A stretch of 64,000 nucleotides of DNA from Actinophytocola gossypii (GCF_025165815.1 NZ_JAFFZE010000010.1:124001-188000), one strand, 5' to 3'; counted from the first letter of the stretch, positions 34,559-43,982 are shown. Notes: generated by a model from the sequence alone, not told the origin. Numbers and translations: made by a program.

Positions 34559-35604
34559 TATGAACAACCGCAGCTGTGGCGGCGGGTCTGGAGCACCGGC
34601 AGCAGCACCGAACGCGGCTCGCGGTTCGGCTCGCCCAGGCGCTCCACCAGCAGGTCCACCGCCGTCTCGCCGAGCTTGCGCATCGGCTGGGTCACGGTGG
34701 TCAGGCTGGGGCGCACCACCCGGCCGAGTGGGATCCCGTCGAACCCGACCACGGCCACGTCCTCCGGCACCCGGATCCCCCGCCGCTCCAGCGACCGCAG
34801 CGCGCCCAGGGCCATCTGGTCGTTCGCGCACACCAGGGCCTCGGGCGGGCGGCCGACGCGATCCAGCAGGCGGTCGACCGCGGCCCGGCCGTCGGACTGG
34901 GTGAAGTCGCCCCGAGCGTCCGGCTCGTCCGGCACCGGCAGGCCGGCCGCCGCGCACGCGCGCCGGTACCCGAGAAACCGGGCCTCCGCGTCGGGTGAGT
35001 CGGCCGTGCCGCCGAGGAACGCGAGCCGCCGGAGCCCGTGGTCGGCGATCAGGTGCGTGGTCATCGTGAACTCGCCGTCGGCGTTGGCGACCTCGATGTG
35101 GTCGAGGTGGTCGATCTCGCGCGGGCCGGCGATCATCACCACCGGGAGCCGTCGGGAGATGATCTCCAGGTCCTCGGTGGGCACCGTCCTGGCCAGCACG
35201 GCGAACCCGTCGACCCGACCGGCCACCTTCGCCACCAGGCTCTCCGGACCGCCCGCGAGCGACGCGGCGATCAGCAGGGCGTACCCGTGCCGGCGCGCCG
35301 CCCGCTCCATGCCGCGGGTGATCTCGTCGGCGTAGAGCATCCGCTCCGGGTCGGTGGCGTCGTCGTCACCGTCCTCCACCTCGGGGTCCCCGTGGTCGGG
35401 GAAGCACAGGCCGAGTACTCCGGTACTCCGGCTGGCCAGGCCGCGGGCGTTGCCGCTCGGCACGTAGCCCAGCTCGCGCGCCACGGCGAGCACGCGTTCC
35501 CTGGTCTGCTCGCGGACCGTGTCGGGATTGCGGTACACCCGCGACACGGTGGCGATGGACACCCGTGCGCGCTCGGCGACGTCGTAGACCGTCGGGGCGC
35601 CCAT
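34558..35604 (-). CDS. LacI-family transcriptional regulator
   Basis: 348 aa. N-terminal HTH and hinge: TVYDVAERARVSIATVSRVYRNPD, RVLAVARELGYVPSGNARGLA. Periplasmic-binding-like sensor follows, with GVLGLCFPD, DGFAVLARTVP, VVGFDGIPLG and LTTVTQPM. The C-terminus ends with a Cys-rich SCGCS. Its own promoter and that of the GH39-GH13 operon carry the same 14-bp operator, so a plant-polysaccharide-derived sugar is the probable inducer. Confidence 0.9.
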   Translation of the reverse strand: MGAPTVYDVAERARVSIATVSRVYRNPDTVREQTRERVLAVARELGYVPSGNARGLASRSTGVLGLCFPDHGDPEVEDGDDDATDPERMLYADEITRGMERAARRHGYALLIAASLAGGPESLVAKVAGRVDGFAVLARTVPTEDLEIISRRLPVVMIAGPREIDHLDHIEVANADGEFTMTTHLIADHGLRRLAFLGGTADSPDAEARFLGYRRACAAAGLPVPDEPDARGDFTQSDGRAAVDRLLDRVGRPPEALVCANDQMALGALRSLERRGIRVPEDVAVVGFDGIPLGRVVRPSLTTVTQPMRKLGETAVDLLVERLGEPNREPRSVLLPVLQTRRHSCGCS

Positions 35605-35612
35605 GACCCTCC

Positions 35613-35626
35613 TGTAAGCGCATTCA
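35613..35626. promoter_or_regulatory. LacI-family operator in the lacI-type promoter
   Basis: TGTAAGCGCATTCA, two mismatches from the palindrome TGTAAGCGCTTACA, nine bases upstream of the regulator's ATG. The CG-centred symmetry is typical of LacI-family sites. Read on the other strand it shares ATGCGCTTACA with the site at 42113-42126. Confidence 0.78.
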
Positions 35627-35676
35627 ACCGCGCCACGTTACCGCTTTGCCAATGCAAGGGCAAGCAGCGGAGCGGC

Positions 35677-36096
35677 TCACGCCAGGCGCAACGGCGCACC
35701 GCCGTCGACGAGGAACGGACCGTCCGGCACCAGCGCTCGCCGCACGCGTTCCATGGCGCGGCGGCCCGCGTCGGGATGCCGACCGTCGAACGCGCCGACC
35801 CGGACGGCGAACGCCAGGTCGAACGGCGGCTCGCCGGGCAACAGCGTGAAGTCCTCGGCGGCCACGTGGCGAACACTCAGCAGCCCGTCGGCGATCTCCC
35901 CAGCCGCGTTGCGTTCGGTGGCGGCGACGCCCTTCGCGGACCGGTCGATCACCAGGATGTGCCCGCCGGGAGCGATGCGCGCGCAGACGGCCTTCGCGGC
36001 CGCGCCGGGAGCGCCGCCGATCTCCAGCACGCGCGCTCCGGGCCGCAGCGGCAGGGCGTCGACGATCGCGGCGAGGCGCGGGGAGAGCGTCGTCAT
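35677..36096 (-). CDS. Class I SAM-dependent methyltransferase
   Basis: 139 aa, short for the family. SAM motif I is VLEIGGAPGAAAKAV and motif II is HILVIDRSAKG; a FDLAFAVRVGAF segment and ALVPDGPFLVDGG match motifs IV and VI. Its ATG overlaps the TetR gene's stop (ATGA), so the two are coupled. Substrate unknown. Confidence 0.85.
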   Translation of the reverse strand: MTTLSPRLAAIVDALPLRPGARVLEIGGAPGAAAKAVCARIAPGGHILVIDRSAKGVAATERNAAGEIADGLLSVRHVAAEDFTLLPGEPPFDLAFAVRVGAFDGRHPDAGRRAMERVRRALVPDGPFLVDGGAPLRLA

Positions 36097-36725
36097 GGCG
36101 CGTCGAGACCCAGGAGCCGGGCGAGCACACTGAGTTGGTCGGCGTAGTGCTGGACGAACTCGGCTCCCCGGGGGTCGACCCCGCAGACGCCCTCGATGAC
36201 GTGCGGGAGGCTGGTGGTGGCCATCGCGGCCGCCACGAGCATGATCGCCAGGCAGGCCGGGTCCAGCTCGGCTGCCAGCCGACCGGCCTGTTGGTGCGCG
36301 CGGACCTGGTCGACGAAGTGCCGCAGCCGCTCACCGCGGGGTGCGTGGTCCGGGTCGTCGTCCGGGCCCGTGTACTCCAGACCGCCCCAGGCCATCAGTC
36401 GAACGCCGTCCGGGTTGTTCAGCGCCTCCAGCGCGTACCGGCGGATCTGTTCGGGCAGGGGCGTGTCGGGCGGGACCAGTTCGCGGTCACGCTGCCGCCA
36501 GCGCTCGGAGATGGCCTGGTAGAGGCCTTCCTTGCTGTCGAAGTAGTACCAGATCAGCTGTTGGTTGACCCCGGCCCTCGCCGCGATCGTGCTGGTCCGC
36601 GCACCCGCGTATCCGTGGGCGGCGAACTCGGCCACCGCCGCGTCGAGGATGAGCCCGCGGGTGCGCTCCGGGTCGCGCTGCCGCTCCGGTGGCTTGGGTG
36701 AGCGGCGCGGCTTCGACGTGGGCAC
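36093..36725 (-). CDS. TetR-family transcriptional regulator
   Basis: 210 aa. HTH at about 20-65: RTRGLILDAAVAEFAAHGY, then RTSTIAARAGVNQQLIWYYFDSKEGLY. The C-terminal ligand-binding half resembles TetR_C types. GTG 36725 has TACACT seven bases upstream (leaderless-looking); ATG 36755 is an alternative. It is divergent from the FAD monooxygenase and probably represses it. Confidence 0.87.
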   Translation of the reverse strand: MPTSKPRRSPKPPERQRDPERTRGLILDAAVAEFAAHGYAGARTSTIAARAGVNQQLIWYYFDSKEGLYQAISERWRQRDRELVPPDTPLPEQIRRYALEALNNPDGVRLMAWGGLEYTGPDDDPDHAPRGERLRHFVDQVRAHQQAGRLAAELDPACLAIMLVAAAMATTSLPHVIEGVCGVDPRGAEFVQHYADQLSVLARLLGLDAP

Positions 36726-36775
36726 GCCGGGAAGTGTAGTCCCACTCAACGCCATCAACTGTGTGCTTACACTAG

Positions 36776-36791
36776 TCAAGAATCTACTTGA
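36776..36791. promoter_or_regulatory. Candidate TetR operator TCAAG-N6-CTTGA
   Basis: Perfect 5+5 inverted repeat between the TetR gene and the monooxygenase, 27 bases before the monooxygenase ATG. A second partly symmetric element, GTGTGCTTACAC (36761-36772), lies next to it. The position suits repression of both promoters. Confidence 0.55.
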
Positions 36792-36818
36792 TAAGTGAAG
36801 TGGACCAAGGAGGCACGA

Positions 36819-38453
36819 ATGACCGGACCGCACGACCACACCACCGCCGTGCTCATCGTGGGAGGAGGCATCACCGGCCTGTCCACGGCGCTGTTCCTCA
36901 CCCGGCTCGGGGTCCGCTCGACGCTGGTGGAACGGCACCCGTCGACGGCGATCATGCCGCAGGCCAGGGCGTTCAACCCCCGCTCGATGGAGATCTACCG
37001 CACCCTGGGCCTCGAAAAGGAGATCCGCGCCCGCACCTCGATCCTGGCCGACCTGCCGGAGATGATCGGCGCGGACACGCTGACCGGGCAGGAGCGCTTC
37101 CGCGTCGATCTGCTCGCCCAGGTCCGGCCGCCGACGTCGCTCAGTCCGACGGACTGGGGACTGATCGACCAGGACGAGCTGGAGCTAGTCGTCCGCGCCG
37201 CCGCCGAACGCCGCGGCGCGGGCGGACGGGTCGGCCCCCCGCAGGGCTCCCCGAACCCCCCCGAGGACGGCGTGCGGGCCGTCGTGCGCGATCTCGGCAC
37301 CGGCGCCGAGCACCGGGTGCACGCCGACTACCTCGTCGCCGCGGACGGCAGCCGCGCGGGCGTGCGCGACCAGCTCGGCGTCGGTGCGGACGGTCCCGGC
37401 GTCCTCGGCCACTCCGCGCACTTCGTCTTCGACGCCGACCTCGGCGAGGCGCTGCGGGGTCCCGGATTCCTGCTCGCCTACCTCGACCAACCGGCGACCG
37501 GCACCGTTCTGGCGCCGTTGCGACAGCGCGGCCGGTGGATGCTGGGGGTTCCCTTCGAGCCGCGGGACGGCCAGCGCGTCGAGGACTTCACCGAGCAGCG
37601 CTGTGTCGAGCTGGTTCGTCGCGCGGTCGGCGTCGAGGACCTCGACAGCACGCTGGTCCCCCTGGTGCCCGGTTCGAGCCGGACGCTGATGGAGGTCAGG
37701 ATCGGCGGGTGGGTGGCCCGCGGTTACCGGGCCGGCCGGGTGTTCTTCGCCGGGGACTCGGCCCACGTCGTACCGCCGTCGGGCTCCTACGGCGCGAACA
37801 CCGGGATCGCGGATGCGCACAACCTGGCGTGGAAGCTCGCCGCCGTCCTCGGCGGCCAGGCCGGACAGTCCCTGCTGGACACCTACGAGGACGAACGCCG
37901 GCCGGTCGCACAGCTCACGCTGGACCAGACGATGCGGCTGCTGCGGGCCCGCCACCACGGAACCACGGACGAGCTCACCGCGATCGACGACCTGGCAATG
38001 ATCTTCGGGTACTGGTACGACTCCGCGGCCGTCCTGGTCGAGCCCCCCGGCCCGGACGGACCCGTCGAGGACCCGCGCCAGCCGAGCGGACGCCCGGGCC
38101 TGCGCGCTCCGCACGTGTGGCTGGACCGGGCCGGGACACGGTTGTCCAGCCACGACCTGTTCACCGGTGCGTTCACCGTCCTGGTCGGACCCCACGGCGG
38201 GGAGTGGGCGGCGGCCGCCCGCACGGTGGCCGCGTCGCTGGGCGTCGAACTGGACGTCCATCAGGTCGGGATCGAGTTGCACGACCCCGAAGGTCGTTTC
38301 CTGGACGCGTACGGCATCACGGCCGGCGGCATGAGTCTCGTCCGCCCGGACGGGTTCGTCGCCTGGCGCGCCGACGGCCCGGCGCCCCTCCCGGAACACG
38401 AACTCGAGCGGGTTCTCGGCCGGCTACTGGCGCGGGACCACCGCGCCCGCTGA
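36819..38453 (+). CDS. FAD-dependent aromatic monooxygenase (PheA/TfdB type)
   Basis: 544 aa, class A flavoprotein hydroxylase. FAD sites: VLIVGGGITGLSTALFL near residue 11, YLVAADGSRAGVRDQLG (DG motif), RVFFAGDSAHVVPPSGSYGANTGIADAHNLAWKL (GD motif region). A thioredoxin-like C-terminal domain follows. AAGGAGG precedes ATG 36819. The stretch around residues 140-150 is unusually Pro/Gly-rich beside C-runs (37230-37265), so a compensated indel is possible there. Substrate probably a phenolic or polyketide-like compound. Confidence 0.88.
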   Translation: MTGPHDHTTAVLIVGGGITGLSTALFLTRLGVRSTLVERHPSTAIMPQARAFNPRSMEIYRTLGLEKEIRARTSILADLPEMIGADTLTGQERFRVDLLAQVRPPTSLSPTDWGLIDQDELELVVRAAAERRGAGGRVGPPQGSPNPPEDGVRAVVRDLGTGAEHRVHADYLVAADGSRAGVRDQLGVGADGPGVLGHSAHFVFDADLGEALRGPGFLLAYLDQPATGTVLAPLRQRGRWMLGVPFEPRDGQRVEDFTEQRCVELVRRAVGVEDLDSTLVPLVPGSSRTLMEVRIGGWVARGYRAGRVFFAGDSAHVVPPSGSYGANTGIADAHNLAWKLAAVLGGQAGQSLLDTYEDERRPVAQLTLDQTMRLLRARHHGTTDELTAIDDLAMIFGYWYDSAAVLVEPPGPDGPVEDPRQPSGRPGLRAPHVWLDRAGTRLSSHDLFTGAFTVLVGPHGGEWAAAARTVAASLGVELDVHQVGIELHDPEGRFLDAYGITAGGMSLVRPDGFVAWRADGPAPLPEHELERVLGRLLARDHRAR

Positions 38454-38463
38454 GACGACCGGT

Positions 38464-40206
38464 TCAGCGGCCGGCGCCGGTCCAGCTGCGCCAGAGCTCG
38501 GCGTACCGGCCGCCCGCCGCGACCAGGTCCGCGTGCGTGCCGGTTTCCACCACCCGGCCGTGGTCGAGCACCAGCACCCGGTCCGCCAGCTCCGCCTGGG
38601 TCAGCCGGTGGGCGACGATCAGCGTCGTCCGGCCCTTGGTCGCCGCGGCGGCGGCGCGCTCCAGCTCGCGGGCGCCCGCGCTGCCCGCCTCCGCGGTGGC
38701 CTCGTCCAGGATCGCGACCGTCGGGTCGGCGAGCACGAGCCGGGCCAGGGCGAGTTGCTGGGCCTGGGCCGCGGTCGGCCGGTGCGCGCTCTCCCCGACC
38801 ACGGTGTCCAGCCCGTCGGGCAGCGCCCGCACCCACGCCGTCGCGCCGACCAGTGACAGCGCCTGCTCGACCTCGGTCACCGTCGCGTCCGGCTTCGCCA
38901 GTCGCAGGTCGGCGACCAGCGGACCGGAGAAGACGTGCACCTCCTGGCTGAGCATCGCGATGTGCCGGCCGCGGTCCAGCTCGCCGACGGGCACGCCGCC
39001 CAGGCACACGCTGCCGGCGGCCGGGTCGAGCAGACCGGCCGCGATGCCGGCCAGCGTCGACTTGCCGGCGCCGGTCGCGCCGACCACCGCGAGCCGCTCG
39101 CCCGGGGCGATCCGCACCGAGACGTCGTCGAGCACCAGCGGCCCGCCGTCGTAGCGGTGCGCGACGCCGGTCAGCTCGAGGCCGCTGTCGGCGGGCTCGC
39201 GCAGCACGGCCGGCGGACGGGGACGCTCCAGCTCGGCGACGCCGACCAACCGGGCCAGGCTCGCGCCGGCCGACTGGATCTCGTCGAACTCCAGCACCAC
39301 CGCGCCGACCGGGTTGAACAGGCGGTGGAAGTACAGCGCGGCCGCCGTGGTCGCGCCGACGGTCACCAGGTCGGCGCGCACCAGCAGGAAGCCGCAGACG
39401 AGGATCGCGGCGAGCCCGACCAGCTCGGCCCGGTTCAGCCGACCGACCAGCCGGGTGAACAGCCGGAACACCCCGATCGAGAGGTCCATCGCCACCCGCG
39501 ACCGTTCGTTGACCTGGGCGGTGTGCGCGGCCTCCAGGCGGTAGGCGCGCACGGTCGCGCCGCTCTGCAGGGAGCTGACCATGGCCTGCGCGCGCTCGCC
39601 GATCGCCACCCGCTCGCGCGCGTAGAACGGCCCGGAGCGGGGCAGGTACCAGCGCACGGCCAGCACGTACATCGGCCCGGCGAGCAGCCCGGCGAGCCCG
39701 AGCCGCCAGTCCAGCGCGAACAGGCCGCCCGCGGTCAGCACGATCGTCAGCAGCGCGGACACCAGCTGCGGCCCGGTGGTGACCAGGGCGGTGGTGACCG
39801 CCGAGACGTCGTCGCCGACCCGGGAGAGCAGGTCTCCCGCACCGACCCGGTCCAGCGTGGTGGCCGGCAGGTGCAGGGTCCGGTCGAGCACCCGCTCGCG
39901 CAGGCGGGCCAGCACGGTCTCGCCGAGCCGGCTGAGCAGCGCGGCCGACACGCCGGTGAGCAGCCCGGTGCCGAGCGCCGCGACGGCGATGATCACGGCG
40001 GCCACCACCACGTCGCCGTGGTCGGCACCCCCGGCGATGTCGTCGATCATCGCGCCGAGCACCCAGGGCGCGACCAGGCCGCCGGCACTGGCGGCGACCG
40101 AGGTGGCGAGGGTGGCGACGCCGAGCCAGGGCAGGCGGCGTACCTCGACCCACAGCACGGCCCAGGTCCGGCGCGCGGACGCGATCGGCAGCAGCCCCCG
40201 AGTCAC
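38464..40206 (-). CDS. Heterodimeric ABC exporter half, intact Walker A but degenerate signature
   Basis: 580 aa. Exporter membrane domain (about 1-310) then ATPase: Walker A GATGAGKST, Q-loop MLSQEVHVF, Walker B VAILDEAT and H-loop IVAHRLTQ are normal. The LSGGQ signature is replaced by PTAAQAQQLALARL. It would supply the catalytic Walker A/B half of a consensus site whose signature comes from the partner at 40337-42007. GTG 40206 has GGGGAGG upstream. Substrate unknown; an iron-box-like site upstream of the pair hints at siderophore traffic. Confidence 0.87.
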   Translation of the reverse strand: MTRGLLPIASARRTWAVLWVEVRRLPWLGVATLATSVAASAGGLVAPWVLGAMIDDIAGGADHGDVVVAAVIIAVAALGTGLLTGVSAALLSRLGETVLARLRERVLDRTLHLPATTLDRVGAGDLLSRVGDDVSAVTTALVTTGPQLVSALLTIVLTAGGLFALDWRLGLAGLLAGPMYVLAVRWYLPRSGPFYARERVAIGERAQAMVSSLQSGATVRAYRLEAAHTAQVNERSRVAMDLSIGVFRLFTRLVGRLNRAELVGLAAILVCGFLLVRADLVTVGATTAAALYFHRLFNPVGAVVLEFDEIQSAGASLARLVGVAELERPRPPAVLREPADSGLELTGVAHRYDGGPLVLDDVSVRIAPGERLAVVGATGAGKSTLAGIAAGLLDPAAGSVCLGGVPVGELDRGRHIAMLSQEVHVFSGPLVADLRLAKPDATVTEVEQALSLVGATAWVRALPDGLDTVVGESAHRPTAAQAQQLALARLVLADPTVAILDEATAEAGSAGARELERAAAAATKGRTTLIVAHRLTQAELADRVLVLDHGRVVETGTHADLVAAGGRYAELWRSWTGAGR

Positions 40207-40336
40207 AGTTCCGCCTCCCCGAATTCTTGCCTGTTGGTCGCGTGGGGGAGGACAACTTCGGCTCGGTCACGTACTTGTGGCTGGGTTGCGTCACGTTCCC
40301 CTGAGGTGACGGTTCCTGAGGTTGACGGGCGGTGAG

Positions 40337-42007
40337 TCACCGCAGCACCGCCGCGCGGTACCTGCCGTCGGTGTCGGTCAGTTCGGCGTGGGTGCCGGTC
40401 GCGGTGATGCGGCCGCCGTCGAGGACGAGGACCCGGTCGGCGACGGCCAGCAGGGCCGGGCTCGCGGTGACCAGCAGGGTGCATCCGCCGGCGCGCAGCC
40501 GGGCGATGCCGTGCGCGATCCGCTCCTCGGTGACGGCGTCGACGGCGGTGGTCGGCTCGTGCAGTACGAGCACCGGCGGGTCGGCCGCGAGTGCCCTGGC
40601 CAGCCCGATGCGCTGGCGCTGGCCGCCGGACAGCGTCGTGCCGCGGTCGGTGACGGCGTGGTCGAGCGGGATGTCGTCGGCCGCCGCCGCGACGACCGCG
40701 GCCTCGACCCGGTCCCGGGGACGCTCCCTGCCGGCGTGCAGGTTGCTGTGCACGGTGCCCTCGAACAGGGCAACGTCGTGCTGTTCGACGAGCACGGCCG
40801 CGCGGCGGGCGTCCAGGTCCAGGTCGGCCAGCGGGACGCCGCCGAGTTCCACGCTGCCGGTGTACTCGCCGGGTGGAACGGCGCCGGACAACAGGTCCAG
40901 CAGGGCGTCGCAGTCGCGCTGGTCGTAGCCGAGCACGCCGACGGTCTCGCCGGGCGCCAGGTCGAGGGACAGGCCGGCGAGCGACCGGCAGGAGACCTCG
41001 CGCAGCCGCACGCCGGCGCCCGGCACGTCGGCGCGCGGGCCGGGGGTGAGCACGGCGGGCGCGGTGAGGATCCGCACCAGCCGGTTGGCCGAGGCGCGGG
41101 CGTTGGCCACCATCTGCCCCGCGACGCCGAGCAGCCGCACCGGCTCGGCGATGAACTGGGCCAGCCCGACGACGGTGATCAGCTCCCCGATGCTGATCCG
41201 CCCGTCGAGCGCGAGCCAGCCGGCGAACCCGGCGATCGCGGCGAGGAACAGCCCGCTGATCGCGGCCGTGATCCCGAGGTAGACGCCGTTGGTGGTGGCC
41301 GCGCGCAGGGAGGCGCGCAGCGAGGCGCGGCTGGACCCTCGGTAGGTGTCCGCGGCGCTGGCCTGCGCGCCGATGCCGCGCAGCGCCCGTACGCCGCGCA
41401 CCAGGTCGGTGGCCAGCGCCGTGGTCTCGCCGGCGGCCTGCTGCGCGGCGGCGGCGCGGCGGGTCAGCAGCGGACTCAGCGACTGCAGCCCGGCCACCAG
41501 CACCGGCACGCCGACCAGCACGGCGAGCCCGAGCGGCACGTCGATGGTCAGCAGCGACACCGCGGACACCCCGAGCGCGACCACCGCGGCGGCGCCCATC
41601 GAGCCGGCCTGCATGACCGTGGCGGACTTCTCCGCGTCGGACGTGCCGACCTGCAGCACCTCGCCGGCGCGCATGCCGGTGCGGTGCCCGCGCGGATCGA
41701 GCACCCGGGTGACGACCTCGATCCGCAACTGGTGGGTCTCCCGCTGCATCGCCACCACGACGTTGCGGGCACCGAACCGCCAGAACGTGGTGAGCGACGC
41801 GAACAGCACGCAGAGCACGAACACCCACCACAGCAGGGCGAGCACGTCGCCGGTGCCGACGGCCTGGTCGATGATCACGCCGATCATCACCGGCACCAGC
41901 GCCTCGGCGGCCTGGTGTCCACACAGCAGCAGCACGCCCGCGAGCAGGCGGCCGCGATGACGGCCGATCGACCTGCGCAGAAGGCGACCGCCCGTCAGCT
42001 CGCGCAC
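40337..42007 (-). CDS. Heterodimeric ABC exporter half, intact signature but degenerate Walker A and B
   Basis: 556 aa. Exporter membrane domain, then an ATPase with normal signature LSGGQRQRIGLARAL. The Walker A position reads GYDQRDCDALL, with no Lys or Ser/Thr, and Walker B reads VLVLHEPTTAVD, His replacing the metal-coordinating Asp. It cannot bind ATP conventionally, but provides LSGGQ to the partner's site. GTG 42007 has GGGAGGAG upstream. First gene of the two-gene leftward operon. Confidence 0.87.
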   Translation of the reverse strand: MRELTGGRLLRRSIGRHRGRLLAGVLLLCGHQAAEALVPVMIGVIIDQAVGTGDVLALLWWVFVLCVLFASLTTFWRFGARNVVVAMQRETHQLRIEVVTRVLDPRGHRTGMRAGEVLQVGTSDAEKSATVMQAGSMGAAAVVALGVSAVSLLTIDVPLGLAVLVGVPVLVAGLQSLSPLLTRRAAAAQQAAGETTALATDLVRGVRALRGIGAQASAADTYRGSSRASLRASLRAATTNGVYLGITAAISGLFLAAIAGFAGWLALDGRISIGELITVVGLAQFIAEPVRLLGVAGQMVANARASANRLVRILTAPAVLTPGPRADVPGAGVRLREVSCRSLAGLSLDLAPGETVGVLGYDQRDCDALLDLLSGAVPPGEYTGSVELGGVPLADLDLDARRAAVLVEQHDVALFEGTVHSNLHAGRERPRDRVEAAVVAAAADDIPLDHAVTDRGTTLSGGQRQRIGLARALAADPPVLVLHEPTTAVDAVTEERIAHGIARLRAGGCTLLVTASPALLAVADRVLVLDGGRITATGTHAELTDTDGRYRAAVLR

Positions 42008-42022
42008 GAACGCTCCTCCCAG

Positions 42023-42037
42023 TTAAGGCGAGCCTAA
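42023..42037. promoter_or_regulatory. IdeR/DmdR-like iron box upstream of the ABC pair
   Basis: TTAAGGCGAGCCTAA resembles the actinobacterial iron-box core (TTAGG..AGCCTAA) with one extra A in the left arm. It lies 16 bases before the exporter's GTG. The match is imperfect, so iron control is a hypothesis. Confidence 0.5.
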
Positions 42038-42112
42038 TCAGGCGACTTGGGCATCACCCGGCAGGTGTCACCGATTTCTCAGTGCTTGCGGAGAGTGCGC
42101 GACGAGACCTAG

Positions 42113-42126
42113 TGTATGCGCTTACA
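42113..42126. promoter_or_regulatory. LacI-family operator before the GH39-GH13 operon
   Basis: TGTATGCGCTTACA, one mismatch pair from the palindrome TGTAAGCGCTTACA, 29 bases before the GH39 TTG start. It shares ATGCGCTTACA (other strand) with the site in the lacI-type promoter at 35613. Confidence 0.8.
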
Positions 42127-42155
42127 ACACGCCCGCGATCCCGGGAGGACGATCT

Positions 42156-43982
42156 TTGACCGGTGCACGTGCCGACTGGGAGCAACGGATCGGGCAGCCC
42201 AGCGACCAACGGCTCACCGGGACCGGCGCACTGCCCGCCCCCACGAGCCTCATCGCCGAGGCGGGCACCGGGCTGGTGCGGCTGGACTGGCCGCCCGTGG
42301 CCGGCGCGCTCGGCTACCTCGTGCACCGCGCCACCAGCGAGGACGGGCCGTTCGAGCCGCTGGACCACCTCGGCGGCGACGTGCTCGCGGTGCCGCACCC
42401 GCCCTACGCCGACACCCTGGTCGACCCGGGCGTCACCTACCACTACCGGGTCGCCACCTGGTTCGACGGCGGACCGGGACCGCTGTCGGACACCACCTCG
42501 GCCACCCCGCTGCCCGCCGGTCCGGCGCCGGCGCGGGTCGAGGTCGCGGTGGACGCCGCCGCACCGCCGGTCCCCCTGCCGGCGGTGTGGCGGCGGATGA
42601 TCGGCGCGGAGCACCTGTCGCTGCTCGTCTGGGACGGGCCGGGGCCCGGCGGGTCGGACGTCGCCGCCGAGTACGCCGAGGCGCTCGGGATCATGCGGGA
42701 CGAGGTCGGGGTGCGGACGGTGCGCGCACACGGCACGTTCCTGCCGGAGACGGTCACCGTGCGCGCGGACGGTTCGTTCGACTTCACCGGCCTGGACGCG
42801 GTGTACGACCGGTTCCTCGCGCTTGGGCTGCGGCCCGTGGTGGAGCTGTCGTTCATGCCGCGTGAGCTGTGCGCGGACCCGGACCACACGGTGTTCGCCT
42901 ACCGCGCCCAGGTCTCCGTGCCCGCCGACTGGTCCCGCTGGGGCGACCTGGTGCGGGAGCTGACCGTCCACCTGCGCAACCGGTACGGCGCGGACGAGGT
43001 GGCGACCTGGGAGTTCGAGGTCTGGAACGAGGCCAACCTGGAGGTGTTCTGGAACGGCACCCGGGCCGACTACCTGCGCCTGTACGAGGTCGCGGCGCGC
43101 GCGGTGAAGGGCGTCGACGAGCGGATCCGGGTCGGCGGGCCGTCGTCGGCCGCGGCCGGCTGGGTGGGCGCGCTGCTGGAGCACTGCCGGACCAACGACG
43201 TGCCGATCGACTTCGTCTCCACCCACACCTACGGCAACGCGCCGCTTGACCTGCGGCCGCTGACCCGGTCGTTCGCCGAGGTCACCGGGCGGGCGGAGCC
43301 GGAGATCCTGTGGACCGAGTGGGGCGTCACGCCGACGCACTTCCACCGGGTCAACGACGCCGTGTTCGCCGCGCCGTTCCTGCTGCGCGGCATGCGGAGC
43401 GCGCTGGCCAGCACCGACGCCCTGTCCTACTGGGTCGCCTCCGACCAGTTCGAGGAGCTGGGCTGGCCGCCCGCGCTGCTGCACGGCGGGTTCGGCCTGC
43501 TCACCGTCGGCAACCTGCGCAAGCCGCGGTTCTGGGCGCTGGCCCTGCTCTCCGCGCTCGAGGGCGGCCGGGTGCCGGCGGAGGTGACCGGCGACGGCGC
43601 CGGGGCGACGGTCGAGGCCCTCGCCACCCGCGCCGAGCGGACCGTGGACGTGCTGGTGTGGAACGGAACCCTCGACCAGTCCAAGGTGGACGGAGCGTCC
43701 GTGCTGGACCGGACGGTGACCGTCACGGTGTCCGGGCTCGAGCCGGGCGGCTACGCCGTCGCGTCGCGCCGGGTGGACGAGGAGCACGGGAACATCGCCA
43801 GGGTGTGGCGCGAGCTGGCTGGTGCGGAGTGGCCGACGCCCGAGCAGTGGGAGGCGTTGCGGGGCGCCGACACGCTGCCGGTCGAGTACCTTGCTGATGT
43901 GGCCGGGTCGGCGGGAACCGTGTCGGTGACCGTCGAGCTGCCCATGCCCGGTATCCGGTCCCTGCGCCTGACCCGGCGCTGA
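42156..43982 (+). CDS. GH39 family glycoside hydrolase (beta-xylosidase-like) with FnIII-like N-terminus
   Basis: 608 aa, no signal peptide, so cytosolic. Residues about 25-110 look like a fibronectin-III-type domain. The barrel follows: WEFEVWNEANLEVFW carries the acid/base Glu and ILWTEWGVTP the nucleophile Glu, as in GH39. A C-terminal beta domain ends the protein. The TTG start is supported by GGGAGGA seven bases upstream. Under the operator at 42113; probably acts on oligosaccharides imported by a transporter not in this window. Confidence 0.85.
   Translation: MTGARADWEQRIGQPSDQRLTGTGALPAPTSLIAEAGTGLVRLDWPPVAGALGYLVHRATSEDGPFEPLDHLGGDVLAVPHPPYADTLVDPGVTYHYRVATWFDGGPGPLSDTTSATPLPAGPAPARVEVAVDAAAPPVPLPAVWRRMIGAEHLSLLVWDGPGPGGSDVAAEYAEALGIMRDEVGVRTVRAHGTFLPETVTVRADGSFDFTGLDAVYDRFLALGLRPVVELSFMPRELCADPDHTVFAYRAQVSVPADWSRWGDLVRELTVHLRNRYGADEVATWEFEVWNEANLEVFWNGTRADYLRLYEVAARAVKGVDERIRVGGPSSAAAGWVGALLEHCRTNDVPIDFVSTHTYGNAPLDLRPLTRSFAEVTGRAEPEILWTEWGVTPTHFHRVNDAVFAAPFLLRGMRSALASTDALSYWVASDQFEELGWPPALLHGGFGLLTVGNLRKPRFWALALLSALEGGRVPAEVTGDGAGATVEALATRAERTVDVLVWNGTLDQSKVDGASVLDRTVTVTVSGLEPGGYAVASRRVDEEHGNIARVWRELAGAEWPTPEQWEALRGADTLPVEYLADVAGSAGTVSVTVELPMPGIRSLRLTRR

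Noticed and set aside
36761-36772. Third LacI-type operator (GTGTGCTTACAC)
   Set aside because: It shares only GCTTACA with the other two sites and is 12 rather than 14 bp; position fits TetR control better.
37213-37275. Frameshift in the FAD monooxygenase
   Set aside because: A Pro/Gly-rich patch beside C-runs is suspicious, but the frame stays open and all downstream motifs are in frame; not enough to call a break.
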